Assembly: GCF_003627075.1 (NCBI RefSeq)
Contig: NZ_CP032630.1
Span: 682,001-746,000, forward strand
DNA length: 64,000 nucleotides
Direction: 5' to 3'
From: Protaetiibacter intestinalis
Lineage (GTDB): Bacteria > Actinomycetota > Actinomycetes > Actinomycetales > Microbacteriaceae
The translations under genes were made by a program, and so were the position numbers. Below, in pieces: positions 35,048 through 45,841 of the stretch (position 1 is its first letter; every line of letters starts with the position of its first letter). The notes under the pieces are model-generated. The model had not been told where the DNA came from, did not search any database, and saw only the letters and a list, made by a program, of their open reading frames with translations.

Positions 35048-36754
35048 ATGGCGAAGCTGCACGCCTCGTTCGAGCACTGGTGGAACGGGATCTCGCTCCG
35101 CACGAAGATCACCGGCGTCACCGTGCTGCTGTTGACCTTCGGCCTCGCCGTCGCCGGCATCGGCACCATGACGGTGCTGCGCACCTACCTGCTCGAGCAG
35201 GTGGATGCGAAGGCGACCTCCGGGTTCGTCGAGGCCCAGGCGATGCCGAGCTCGCAGCTCATCGAGTGCAACGTGCGCTACGAGCCCGACGGCTACCTCG
35301 TCGCGCTGCTCGACGCCGAGGGGCGTGAGATCTGCACCAACGTGCCCTCCGACATGCCGCAGCCCGACTTCACGGGCATGAACTTCGCGTGGAGCTACGC
35401 GCACGCCAACCTGCCGCCGTGGACCCTCACCGACACCAACGGCGAGCCCCGCTGGCAGGTCAAGTCCACGTTCGTCACCTTCGACGGCGGGGCCAGCTAC
35501 ACGACCGTCATCGTGGGCGTCGACCTCTCGGGCACCGACAACACGATCACCCGCTACGCGCTCATCTTCTTCCTCTTCGCGATCGCGGTCGTGCTGCTCG
35601 GCGCCGCCGTCACCCAGCTGCTCGTCACGAGCACCTTCGCACCGCTGCGCGACGTCGAGCGCACCGCCGCGCGCTTCGCCGCGGGCGACTACGCCCAGCG
35701 CCTCGGCGGCGCCACCCCCAACACCGAGGTCGGCCGCCTCAACCGCTCGCTCAACACGATGCTCGCGCGCATCGACCGCGCCTTCGCCGAACGCCAGCGC
35801 GCGGTCGAGCAGATGCGGCGCTTCGTCGGCGACGCGAGCCACGAGCTGCGCACCCCGCTCGTCTCCCTGCGCGGCTACGCCGAGCTGTACCGGATGGGCG
35901 CCCTGCAGAAGCCGGAGGACGTCGCCCAGGCGATGGACCGCATCGAGCGCGAGGCGATCCGGATGGGCGGGCTCGTCGAGGACCTGCTCGAGCTGGCCCG
36001 CCTCGACGAGGCACGGCCGCTCGCCCGCGGCCCCGTCGATCTGCTGCCGGTCGCCCAGGACGCCGCACTCGACGCCTCGGCATCCGCACCGCTGCGCCGC
36101 ATCACCGTCGTGGTGACCGCCCCCGCCGAGCCCGAGCCGGTCGAGGAGGACGAGGAGCCGGAGGCCGCCGTCGGCACCACGGCCCCGCCCGTGACCACAC
36201 CGCCCGCCACCACGATGACCGGCCCCATCGCCTTCGCCGGCTCGGCGATCGCGCGGCTCCGCCGCCGTCGGCCCACCGATCCCGTGAGCGCCCCCGGTGA
36301 CGCCCCGGCGCCGCTGCCCGAGGTGGGGCCCGTCGTGTACGGCGAGGAGAACAAGATCCGCCAGGTCGTCACGAACCTCATCGGCAACGCCATGCGCTTC
36401 ACCCCGGACGACAGCCCCATCGAGCTCGAGGTCGGCGTCGACCGCGCGGGAGGCTACGGCACCATCTCGATCGTCGACCACGGCGAGGGGATCCCGCCGC
36501 AGCTGCGCGAGAAGATCTTCCAGCGTTTCTGGCGCGCCGACACCTCGCGCACCCGCGAGACGGGCGGCTCCGGTCTCGGCCTCGCGATCGTCGCGGGCAT
36601 CGTCGCGAAGCACGACGGACACGTCGAGGCCATCGAGACCCCCGGCGGCGGGGCCACCTTCCGCGTCAGCCTTCCTCTCCTCCCCCGCGAGGGCGAGGGC
36701 GAGTCATCCCCGGATGCGGCCGAGGCCGGCCAGACGGGCGAGCCGCGCCCCTAA
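35048..36754 (+). CDS. Two-component sensor histidine kinase
   Basis: A 568-residue membrane kinase partnered with the response regulator upstream. Helices at about residues 21-43 and 170-193 enclose an extracytoplasmic sensor of some 125 residues. HAMP follows, then HisKA with His265 (VGDASHELRTPL). The ATPase domain has the N box NLIGNAMRF, DHGEGIPP, FQRFWRAD and GGSGLGLAI. Oddly, a spacer of about 70 residues rich in Pro, Thr, Glu and Arg (about 358-428) interrupts the start of the ATPase domain. The stimulus is unknown. Confidence 0.93.
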   Translation: MAKLHASFEHWWNGISLRTKITGVTVLLLTFGLAVAGIGTMTVLRTYLLEQVDAKATSGFVEAQAMPSSQLIECNVRYEPDGYLVALLDAEGREICTNVPSDMPQPDFTGMNFAWSYAHANLPPWTLTDTNGEPRWQVKSTFVTFDGGASYTTVIVGVDLSGTDNTITRYALIFFLFAIAVVLLGAAVTQLLVTSTFAPLRDVERTAARFAAGDYAQRLGGATPNTEVGRLNRSLNTMLARIDRAFAERQRAVEQMRRFVGDASHELRTPLVSLRGYAELYRMGALQKPEDVAQAMDRIEREAIRMGGLVEDLLELARLDEARPLARGPVDLLPVAQDAALDASASAPLRRITVVVTAPAEPEPVEEDEEPEAAVGTTAPPVTTPPATTMTGPIAFAGSAIARLRRRRPTDPVSAPGDAPAPLPEVGPVVYGEENKIRQVVTNLIGNAMRFTPDDSPIELEVGVDRAGGYGTISIVDHGEGIPPQLREKIFQRFWRADTSRTRETGGSGLGLAIVAGIVAKHDGHVEAIETPGGGATFRVSLPLLPREGEGESSPDAAEAGQTGEPRP

Positions 36755-36763
36755 CGTGGCGGC

Positions 36764-37054
36764 ATGAGCAGCTACCAGGTAGACAGCGAAGCCGTCCTCG
36801 CACAGGCGACGGCCGCCCGCAGCACAGTCGGGCGCATCCAGGGCGAAGTCGGTGCCCTCCACTCCCAGCTCGAGCAGCTGCAGGCGTCATGGACCGGCAC
36901 GGCCGCCACCGCCTTCCGCGGCGTCGTCGCCGATTGGCGCGCCGCACAGCAGCGGGTCGAGGAGTCCCTCGCCGCACTCGGCACCGCCCTCGCGCAGGCG
37001 GCGCAGCAGTACGCCGAGATCGAGCAGCACAACGCGCGGCTCTTCCTGCGGTAA
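36764..37054 (+). CDS. WXG100 family protein
   Basis: A 96-residue helical hairpin protein with the W-x-G turn in QASWTGTAATAF (Trp near residue 43). Length and motif match ESAT-6-like proteins exported by type VII secretion. No ESX genes are present nearby; it stands alone after a two-component system. The start is leaderless (TAACGT-N6-ATG), so it has its own promoter. A terminator follows at 37071. Confidence 0.88.
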   Translation: MSSYQVDSEAVLAQATAARSTVGRIQGEVGALHSQLEQLQASWTGTAATAFRGVVADWRAAQQRVEESLAALGTALAQAAQQYAEIEQHNARLFLR

Positions 37055-37070
37055 CCCCCACAACACGAAA

Positions 37071-37099
37071 GCGGGCGGCTCCTTGTGGGAGCCGCCCGC
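37071..37099. terminator. Bidirectional terminator between WXG100 gene and groEL
   Basis: GCGGGCGGCTCC (37071-37082) pairs perfectly with 37088-37099 around a five-base loop. On the minus strand the stem is followed by TTTCG, so it best serves groEL, but the two genes converge and both may use it. Confidence 0.8.
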
Positions 37100-37115
37100 T
37101 GATCGTTGTGCTGGA

Positions 37116-38798
<1,683 letters not shown>

Positions 38799-38803
38799 TC
38801 AGT

Positions 38804-38830
38804 CTGGCACTCGGTCAGGACGAGTGCAAG
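38804..38830. promoter_or_regulatory. CIRCE element (HrcA operator) 2, degenerate
   Basis: CTGGCACTC, nine bases, GAGTGCAAG: the inner GCACTC/GAGTGC arms are perfect and the outer bases differ. It lies 35 bp from the first site centre to centre. Two CIRCE copies are common before actinobacterial groEL2. Confidence 0.88.
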
Positions 38831-38877
38831 CCGACGACGCCCGTGTTCGCGGGCGGCGTGACGGGCTCGGCGCGCGG

Positions 38878-39924
38878 CTACGCGGCGGGCAGCTGGGTGA
38901 CCGAGCCGGAGTTCGGGACGAGCTCGAACCAGCTGTTGCCGGGCGCCAGGCGGATGACCGCACCGGTGTCGTCGAGCAGGCGGATGGGCGCGGTGCGGTC
39001 GGACTTCGACCAGCTCGCATGCGAGATCCCGCCGCCCGACAGCACCCAGGCCTCGCCCCCGCCGATGAGCTCCGTCTTCGGCACACCGCCGTCGTTGGAG
39101 ATCGGCACGCGCACGATCACGACGTTCGCCGCCGAGAGCTGCCCGCCGTTCGAGTCGAGGTCGACGTCGCCGTCCTGGAAGCGCAGCCACTTCGCCGAGG
39201 CGGCATCCCACCGCCAGGACGGATGCGCGGAGCCGCCGAGCACGAGGTCGACGCCCTGCGTCGGGGCACCCTCCCGCGCAGCCGTCGCCTGCTCGGCCCG
39301 GTCGGCGTAGGAGTACTGCTGCGGCGGCGGCGCGAGCTCGGCGTGCATCGCGATGAGCTCGGGCGCCTTCACGATCACGTTGTGCGGCGCCGCCTTGTTC
39401 TTCGTGCGGTACATGACATCCGCGGTGTCCTTCTGACCGTGGATGGCGTTGTACACGTTCGTCTGCTGCATGAGCGCGACGAAGCGCAGCTGGCCGCCCG
39501 AGTAGGCGACGATGCCCCCGAAGGGCGAGATGATGTCCGGATCCATCGGACGGATCGAGCGGATGGGCCCGATCTCGGCCGGCACGTGCGAGTGCCACAC
39601 GGCGACGTAGCGGGTGAGGCCGCCCTCGACGAGCTCCTCGAAGACGAGGTCGGTCTGCTCGAGTCCCACCTGCGGTCGGGCGTCCCAGTGGTTGTCGATC
39701 TTCGCGGCGAGCGAGGGGTGGGCGAGGCTCGCCGGGTCGTCGACGACGACGCCCGTGAGCGGCGCGATGACGATCGGCGCGGGCGTCTCGTAGTCGGAGA
39801 CGTATTCCGGCGTGGGGCTGGGCGTCGGGGTGGGGGTCGGCGTCTGGGCCGTGCAGCCCGCCGACACGGCGGCGAGCGCGACCAACACCGCGCCCGCGAG
39901 ACCGCGGCGCCCCCTCAGCTGCAT
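38878..39924 (-). CDS. DUF3048 (YerB-like) lipoprotein
   Basis: A 348-residue exported lipoprotein. The signal ends in SAGC with Cys24, followed by a Thr/Pro linker. The DUF3048 domain shows AAKIDNHWDARPQVGLEQTD split by typical variation, then RYVAVWHSHVPAEIGPIRSIRP and YSGGQLRF. The family's role is unknown. The start is leaderless: TAGCAT-N6-ATG. It stands alone between groEL and a cold-shock gene. Confidence 0.9.
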   Translation of the reverse strand: MQLRGRRGLAGAVLVALAAVSAGCTAQTPTPTPTPSPTPEYVSDYETPAPIVIAPLTGVVVDDPASLAHPSLAAKIDNHWDARPQVGLEQTDLVFEELVEGGLTRYVAVWHSHVPAEIGPIRSIRPMDPDIISPFGGIVAYSGGQLRFVALMQQTNVYNAIHGQKDTADVMYRTKNKAAPHNVIVKAPELIAMHAELAPPPQQYSYADRAEQATAAREGAPTQGVDLVLGGSAHPSWRWDAASAKWLRFQDGDVDLDSNGGQLSAANVVIVRVPISNDGGVPKTELIGGGEAWVLSGGGISHASWSKSDRTAPIRLLDDTGAVIRLAPGNSWFELVPNSGSVTQLPAA

Positions 39925-39981
39925 GGGGTCATGCTAGGGCGGCCGGTCCGCCCGGACCGGGCCATCTGCGGCGCGTCCGGC

Positions 39982-40185
39982 TCAGACCGGACGCACCGAC
40001 TCGGCCTGGGGGCCCTTGGCGCCGGTGCCGACCTCGAAGGTCACCGCCTGGCCTTCCTCCAGCACCTTGTAGCCGGGCATGTCGATCGCCGAGTAGTGCA
40101 CGAAGACATCCTGACCGCCGCCCTCCACGGTGATGAAGCCGAAACCCTTTTCGGCGTTGAACCACTTGACGGTGCCGTTGGTCAT
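39982..40185 (-). CDS. Cold-shock protein CspA-type
   Basis: A classic 67-residue OB-fold protein. It begins [19 protein letters not shown] (RNP1) and has [12 protein letters not shown] (RNP2) and ends [12 protein letters not shown]. It binds single-stranded nucleic acid and acts as an RNA chaperone. The ATG at 40185 has GGGAG upstream. The long open frame further upstream lacks Csp homology and is leader sequence, in keeping with the long structured 5' UTR of cold-shock genes. Confidence 0.96.
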   Translation of the reverse strand: MTNGTVKWFNAEKGFGFITVEGGGQDVFVHYSAIDMPGYKVLEEGQAVTFEVGTGAKGPQAESVRPV

Positions 40186-40342
40186 CGTGTTGCTCCCTGC
40201 TGCTGAACCCGCGCCGCCCCACCCGGTGTCGGGCGGCACATCGGCGATGGTAGCGAGCACGGCGGGGCCGTTCCGGCGCGAGGGGCGCCAAATGAGCCCT
40301 CGGCGGAAAGATTCAACGCAGATTAAACATCGGCGTAACACT

Positions 40343-40361
40343 GGGGCCCCGGACGGGCCCC
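40343..40361 (-). terminator. Hairpin after the LytR_C protein gene
   Basis: GGGGCCC (40343-40349) pairs with GGGCCCC (40355-40361) around a short loop. It is 8 bp past the stop of the minus-strand gene at 40370 and upstream of the cold-shock leader. Confidence 0.55.
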
Positions 40362-40369
40362 GCGGGGTC

Positions 40370-40945
40370 TCAGCCGGCGGCCGGAGGCACGTAGTCCGAA
40401 CCCAGCACGACGGTGATCGTGGCGGTCGGGAACGCATCCGAGAGCCGCACGTCGGCGGCGCCGATGAGCTGCATGATGCCGCGCGCGACGCCCTCGTACT
40501 CGGCCGAGCCGTAGTAGACGAACGTCTCGGTCTCGTCGGTCGCGGATGCCGCCGCCCGGCTCGGGTTCGGCCAGCCGGCCGCCGCGATCTGGTCGGCGGC
40601 GGTCGCGGAGAGCCCCTGGGTGGGGGTGCCGTTGAGCACCGAGATCGTGATGCCCTGCAGGAACGCGGGGTCGAGGGTGGCCGGATCGGTCACCGGGTCG
40701 GCCGTCTCGATCACCGTCGGGGTGGGGGTCGGCGTCTCGCTCGGCTGCGCGAAGATCGGCAGCTGGAACCGGGAGTCGAACGCCGCGAGCGCGAACAGGC
40801 CCACCACGACGAGCACGGCCGTCGCGAGCACGGCCCAGCCGAAGCCGATCCACCCGCGCCCGCGCTTGCCGGGGGCGCGGTGGGCGCCGACCCGGTCGGT
40901 GTCGCGGGGGAGATCGTCGAACTGGTCTCGGGGGAAGCTGGCCAT
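40370..40945 (-). CDS. LytR C-terminal domain membrane protein
   Basis: A 191-residue protein with one helix ([23 protein letters not shown], about residues 34-56), a Pro/Thr linker, and a LytR_C domain ([27 protein letters not shown]...). LytR_C domains are found at the end of cell-wall glycopolymer ligases and alone in actinobacteria. The ATG starts directly after the TAG of the DUF3263 gene (TAGATG), so the two are co-translated. Role in cell-envelope assembly is inferred. Confidence 0.88.
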   Translation of the reverse strand: MASFPRDQFDDLPRDTDRVGAHRAPGKRGRGWIGFGWAVLATAVLVVVGLFALAAFDSRFQLPIFAQPSETPTPTPTVIETADPVTDPATLDPAFLQGITISVLNGTPTQGLSATAADQIAAAGWPNPSRAAASATDETETFVYYGSAEYEGVARGIMQLIGAADVRLSDAFPTATITVVLGSDYVPPAAG

Positions 40946-41206
40946 CTACGGGGTCGGATCCTGGGGGTCGATGCGGAAGGTGCGGGATGCCCGGGCCGCG
41001 GCGCGCGCATCCCGGACGCGCTGCAACCGGCGCACGAGGAGCGGGTCGTGGCGCAGCGCGGCCGGCGAATCGATGATCGCCGACAGCATCTGATAGTACC
41101 GGGCGGGCGCCACGTCGAACTCCGCGCGGATCGCCGAGGCCTTCGCGCCCGACCGGGCCCCCCAGTCGCGTTCGAACTCGAGCACGCGCAGCTGCAGCTC
41201 GTCCAC
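40946..41206 (-). CDS. DUF3263 family protein
   Basis: An 86-residue protein beginning VDELQLRVLEFERDWG and containing ARYYQMLSAIIDSPAALRHDPLLVRRLQRVR, the DUF3263 signature (a small helix-turn-helix-like protein of unknown role). I place the start at GTG 41206 because ATGGAGG gives a good ribosome site and TAGGAT (41242-41237) is a likely -10. In-frame ATGs at 41218 and 41236 are alternatives. It is coupled directly to the LytR_C gene, an arrangement seen across actinobacteria. Confidence 0.82.
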   Translation of the reverse strand: MDELQLRVLEFERDWGARSGAKASAIRAEFDVAPARYYQMLSAIIDSPAALRHDPLLVRRLQRVRDARAAARASRTFRIDPQDPTP

Positions 41207-41365
41207 GCGCACCTCCATCCGAATCGGCGCCGCCATCCTAGGCACGCCGGCTCACGGCATCCCGACGACCCGCGGCGCCCTCGGGGAACTCCCGGGCGGG
41301 GCCCGATGTTGTATTCAGCGGGAGCCCGCACCGGGCGCCTACGATGACTGCGGAAAGGGAACGCG

Positions 41366-41782
41366 ATGGGCTACAAGGTCACCAAGACGGACGAGCAGTG
41401 GCGCGAGGAGCTCGGCGACGACCGCTACCGCGTGCTGCGCAAGGCCGGCACCGAGCGGGCCTGGACGGGCGAGCTGCTCGACGAGCACCGCGCCGGCCTC
41501 TACACCTGTGCGGCGTGCGGCGCCGAGCTGTTCAAGAGCGGCACGAAGTTCGACTCGGGCTGCGGTTGGCCGAGCTTCTACGACTCGGTGAACCCGGATG
41601 CGGTGGAGCTGATCGAGGACCGCTCGCTCGGCATGGTGCGCACCGAGGTGCGCTGCGCCAACTGCGGCGGCCACCTGGGTCACGTCTTCGACGACGGCTT
41701 CGGCACCCCGACGGGGCTGCGCTACTGCATGAACTCGCTCTCCCTCGGCTTCCAGGCCGAGGGCGAGGCCGCCGAGCACTGA
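41366..41782 (+). CDS. msrB: Peptide-methionine (R)-S-oxide reductase MsrB
   Basis: Repairs methionine-R-sulfoxide in proteins, 138 residues. Zinc ligands are Cys48/Cys51 (CAAC) and Cys97/Cys100 (CANC); the catalytic Cys121 lies in GLRYCMNSLSL. FDSGCGWPSFYDS is the substrate-site motif. The ATG at 41366 has GGAAAGGG upstream and TACGAT about 20 bp before. A nitroreductase gene follows after 19 bp and is probably co-transcribed. Confidence 0.95.
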   Translation: MGYKVTKTDEQWREELGDDRYRVLRKAGTERAWTGELLDEHRAGLYTCAACGAELFKSGTKFDSGCGWPSFYDSVNPDAVELIEDRSLGMVRTEVRCANCGGHLGHVFDDGFGTPTGLRYCMNSLSLGFQAEGEAAEH

Positions 41783-41801
41783 GCACGGTCGAGTACTGAG
41801 C

Positions 41802-42350
41802 ATGGGCAAGAAGGGCACCGTCGCCGACGCGATGCTGCGGCGGCGGTCCCACTCCTCGGTGGGCGACAAGGCACCGGGCGACAAGGAGCTGCGCAAGCTG
41901 CTGGAGGCGGCCGGCACGGTCGCCGACCACGCGGCGCTGCACCCGTGGCGGGTCATCGCGATCCGCGGCGAGGCGCGCGAGCGCGTGGGCCGGGCGATCG
42001 CGGAGGCGACGGGCCAGGATGCGTCGAGCGGCATCGCGAAGAAGCCGCTGCGGGCGCCCCTGCTGCTCGCGGTCGTCGTGTCGCCCCGCCCGAGCATGAA
42101 GGTGCCCGACTGGGAGCAGGAGGCCACGGCATCCGGGGTCGCCCACGCGCTGAGCCTGCTGCTCGACGAGGCCGGCTGGGGCGTCATGTGGCGCACGGGC
42201 CTCTACACGCGTTCGGGCGCCGTGCACCGCGCGCACGAGCTGGCGCCGCACGAGCACCTGCTCGGCTGGCTCTACGTGGGTTCGAAGCCGGAGAAGAAGA
42301 GCGGCCGGCGCAAGCCGATCACCGCGAAGAAGCACCTGTCGAGTCTGTAG
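41802..42350 (+). CDS. Nitroreductase family protein
   Basis: A 182-residue FMN flavoprotein of the nitroreductase fold. Recognised by AMLRRRSHSSVGDKAPGDKEL near the start (FMN phosphate site RRRS), HAALHPWRVIAI, and ASGVAHALSLLLDEAGWGVMWRTG. The tail is Lys/Arg-rich. It follows msrB closely, so a shared oxidative-stress role is possible. The last 32 bp overlap the convergent DMT transporter gene. Confidence 0.9.
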   Translation: MGKKGTVADAMLRRRSHSSVGDKAPGDKELRKLLEAAGTVADHAALHPWRVIAIRGEARERVGRAIAEATGQDASSGIAKKPLRAPLLLAVVVSPRPSMKVPDWEQEATASGVAHALSLLLDEAGWGVMWRTGLYTRSGAVHRAHELAPHEHLLGWLYVGSKPEKKSGRRKPITAKKHLSSL

Positions 42351-43314
42351 CGCGCCGCGCCCGCAGGTGCGTCGGGCGTCGGATGGCGGCCACCCCGACC
42401 GCCACCACCGCGAGCGCGGCACCGCCGACCGTCGCGAGGTCGAGCACCGCGCTGGCGACCGGGAACAGCGCATCGAGCAGCACGGCGGCCGTCAGCTGCC
42501 CGGCGATCGTCGCGAGCCCGAACAGCAGCACCCCCGTGAGCGGGACGATCGCGGCGCCGGCCGCGACGAACACGACGCCGATGGCGCCGCCCAGGTACAG
42601 CGCCGGGTCGGCGGGCAGCACGGGCCACGCCCCGATGACGGCCAGGTCCACCACGCCGGCGACGGCGAGCACGATCGTTCCGGCGAGGAAGCTCACCAGG
42701 GTCGCGGCGAGCACGGATTCGGCCCGTTGCCGGAGCTGGCCGTTGACGGCCTGCTGCCACGACACCCCGACGCCCGCCACGAGCGGGAGCAGCAGCAGCC
42801 ACCACGGCGCATCGCCGCGCACCCGGTCGGAGACCGCCCAGACGACGGCGCCGATCGCCAACACGGCACCGAGCAGACGAGGTGCGGTGAGCGCCTTCGC
42901 GGGCATGGTGCCGATCCCGCGCCGATCGATGAGCAGCGAACCGACGGTCTGACCGCCGACGAGCGCGACCGTGAACAGCGCGACCCCGAGCACGGGGGCG
43001 ACGAGGCCCTGCGAGGTCACCATGAGGGCGCCGGCGACGCCGCCGAACAGGAACCACGGCGACATGCTGCGATCGCGCACGGCCGAACAGATGCGGGCGA
43101 GACCCGCGCGGGCGTTCCGGCCGCCGAGCAGGGCGACGGCGCAGATGACGGTGCCGATCCCGAAGGAGATGCACGCGGCGATCACCGCACCGCCCAGCTC
43201 GACGGCGAGTTCTCCGTTGAGGCGGGCCTGCACGGCGATGAGCGCCCCGGAGACGATCGCGCCGAGCAGCGCCGCGGTGGTGACGAGGGGGCGCAGCGCG
43301 TGCTCGTGCGTCAT
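42319..43314 (-). CDS. DMT family transporter (YdcZ/DUF606 type)
   Basis: A 331-residue membrane protein with ten hydrophobic helices in two similar halves: residues 10-150 and 170-315 each have a VQARLNGEL- or QQAVNGQLR-type segment. GALMVTSQGLVAPVLGVALFTVALVGGQ is typical of DUF606 transporters. Substrate unknown. It is flanked upstream by tRNA-Thr and overlaps the nitroreductase gene tail-to-tail. Confidence 0.88.
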   Translation of the reverse strand: MTHEHALRPLVTTAALLGAIVSGALIAVQARLNGELAVELGGAVIAACISFGIGTVICAVALLGGRNARAGLARICSAVRDRSMSPWFLFGGVAGALMVTSQGLVAPVLGVALFTVALVGGQTVGSLLIDRRGIGTMPAKALTAPRLLGAVLAIGAVVWAVSDRVRGDAPWWLLLLPLVAGVGVSWQQAVNGQLRQRAESVLAATLVSFLAGTIVLAVAGVVDLAVIGAWPVLPADPALYLGGAIGVVFVAAGAAIVPLTGVLLFGLATIAGQLTAAVLLDALFPVASAVLDLATVGGAALAVVAVGVAAIRRPTHLRARRATDSTGASSR

Positions 43315-43328
43315 GACCCTCCGTCCGG

Positions 43329-43405
43329 TGGAGCCTCCTGTCGGATTCGAACCGACGACCCTCGCTTTACAAGAGCGATGCTCTGGCCGACTGAGCTAAG
43401 GAGGC
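43329..43405 (-). tRNA. tRNA-Thr (anticodon UGU)
   Basis: Cloverleaf on the minus strand: acceptor GCCTCCT/AGGAGGC, D arm GCTC/GAGC, anticodon stem TCGCT/AGCGA with loop CTTGTAA (UGU), T arm GTCGG/CCGAC. The discriminator is T and CCA is encoded (43331-43329). It decodes ACA and related Thr codons. Confidence 0.96.
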
Positions 43406-43420
43406 GCGCTGCCAGCAAGC

Positions 43421-44341
43421 CTACGGCGCCGGGGTCTCCGTCGGCGTCGGCGTGGGTGTCGGCGTGCCCGTGTACTGGTCGCCCGAGGCGTCGGTCACGA
43501 AGAGGGCGAGCTCCTTCGGGTCGAAGTCCTTCGTGTAGCTGAACTTCTTGCCGTCGACGATGATCGTGGGCGCCGTCGTGATGGCGGGGATGTCGGCGCC
43601 GGGGATGGGCCCGTTGAGGGCGCGCAGGGTCGCGGCCTGCACCCACGCCGAGAAGCTCTTCTTCTGGATGCAGGTGGTCACCTTGGCGATGCTGCCGACG
43701 CCCGACTGGCGGGCGCGGTCGACGAGCTGCTCGTCGGTGAGTCCCTCGGTGCCCTCCTCCGGCTGGTCGGTGAAGAGCGCGTCGTGGAAGTCGAAGAAGG
43801 AGTCGGGCGAGTACTCGGCCACGCAGGCGGCGGCGTTCGCGGCGCGCAGCGAGTACTGGGTGCCGGCCGACTTGGTGGTGAGCAGCGCGATGGGGTGGAT
43901 CTCGAGGGTCGCGGCCCCCGTGCTCACCCACTGGCGCAGCTGGTCGGCGTTGTTCTGCTCGAAGGTGCCGCACGTGGCGCACAGGTAGTCGACGTAGAGC
44001 TGGATGTCGATGACGCCGTCGGCGTTGGACTTGGAGGCGACCGGCGTGGTGTTGGGCTGCACGCCACCCGTGCGCACGGCCTTCAGCTCCTCGCCGATCT
44101 TGATGCCGTCGCTGGCCATGTTGAGCGGGCCGCGGGCCGGCGACTGGTTCATGGTGATGAGGGTGACGGCGACGATGCCGAGCACGACGAGGGTCCCGCC
44201 GAGCACGCTCAGGTAGACGGTGGCGCGGCGGCGGCGCTCCTTCTTCTTGTGGAGCTCGCGCAGTTCCCGGGCGCGCTCCTTCGCGGCCTCCCGGGCTTCA
44301 CTGCCTCCGGGCTCCGGGCGATCGGACTCGCCGTACGTCAT
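43421..44341 (-). CDS. DsbA-like thioredoxin-fold membrane protein
   Basis: A 306-residue protein anchored by one helix (residues 41-63) after a charged N-terminus. The exported part has a DsbA/thioredoxin_4 domain with Cys121-Ala-Thr-Cys124 (YVDYLCATCGTFE) and a later FFDFHDALFTDQP. It probably oxidises or reduces disulfides in exported proteins. The C-terminus is a short PTPTPT tail. An ATG at 44341 fits the charged start; it lies between tRNA-Thr and the divergent ABC ATPase. Confidence 0.9.
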   Translation of the reverse strand: MTYGESDRPEPGGSEAREAAKERARELRELHKKKERRRRATVYLSVLGGTLVVLGIVAVTLITMNQSPARGPLNMASDGIKIGEELKAVRTGGVQPNTTPVASKSNADGVIDIQLYVDYLCATCGTFEQNNADQLRQWVSTGAATLEIHPIALLTTKSAGTQYSLRAANAAACVAEYSPDSFFDFHDALFTDQPEEGTEGLTDEQLVDRARQSGVGSIAKVTTCIQKKSFSAWVQAATLRALNGPIPGADIPAITTAPTIIVDGKKFSYTKDFDPKELALFVTDASGDQYTGTPTPTPTPTETPAP

Positions 44342-44589
44342 CGATCCTCGTTCTCGGGTGTGGGGAGCGCGCTCCGGCAGGATACGGTGCGCGCGCGAGC
44401 GGCGCCAAACCGCGCGGGCTCCCCCCGATGGTAGGAAGCCAATCTGGGAAGCGTCCGGACGGACGCTGAAGGCGGGCGCCGCGTCACGCTGTGTCATACT
44501 GGGCGGGATCGTCGGCACCGCTGCCGGCGGTCTTCCATTCACTACGGATCGTCCGGCACGTACCTGCCGGTGAAGGAGAACGATTAGTC

Positions 44590-45699
<1,110 letters not shown>

Positions 45700-45712
45700 G
45701 CATCCGCTCCAC

Positions 45713-45746
45713 ACGGAGGCCGCATCCCTCGGGGTGCGGCCTCCGT
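45713..45746 (+). terminator. Terminator after the sugar ABC ATPase
   Basis: ACGGAGGCCGCA (45713-45724) pairs with TGCGGCCTCCGT (45735-45746) around a ten-base loop; CGTTTGTGT follows. A strong 12-bp stem just 14 bp after the stop codon. Confidence 0.85.
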
Positions 45747-45754
45747 CGTTTGTG

Positions 45755-45826
45755 TCAAACGCTGCAGCGCTTGTCTTCCCGCGCCGGCAGTTGCTGCAAC
45801 CCGGGGCCGAGCGCTACAGCGTTTGT
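45755..45826. repeat. 72-bp palindromic intergenic element, copy A
   Basis: Begins TCAAACGCTGCAGCGCTT and ends GCGCTACAGCGTTTGT, so the ends are inverted repeats of each other, with a GC-rich centre. Two other copies of exactly 72 bp occur at 53393 and 61025. This copy lies between the ATPase terminator and the DUF4032 promoter, ending four bases before the TAGGCT -10 box. Confidence 0.85.
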
Positions 45827-45841
45827 GAATAGGCTCGGAGC

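Noticed and set aside
34318..36754. MtrA-MtrB assignment for the two-component system
   Set aside because: No lpqB follows, and the kinase sequence and neighbours do not single out MtrB; left as an unnamed OmpR-type system.
45755..45826. Insertion sequence
   Set aside because: The 72-bp elements are far too short to encode a transposase; only a non-autonomous element is possible.
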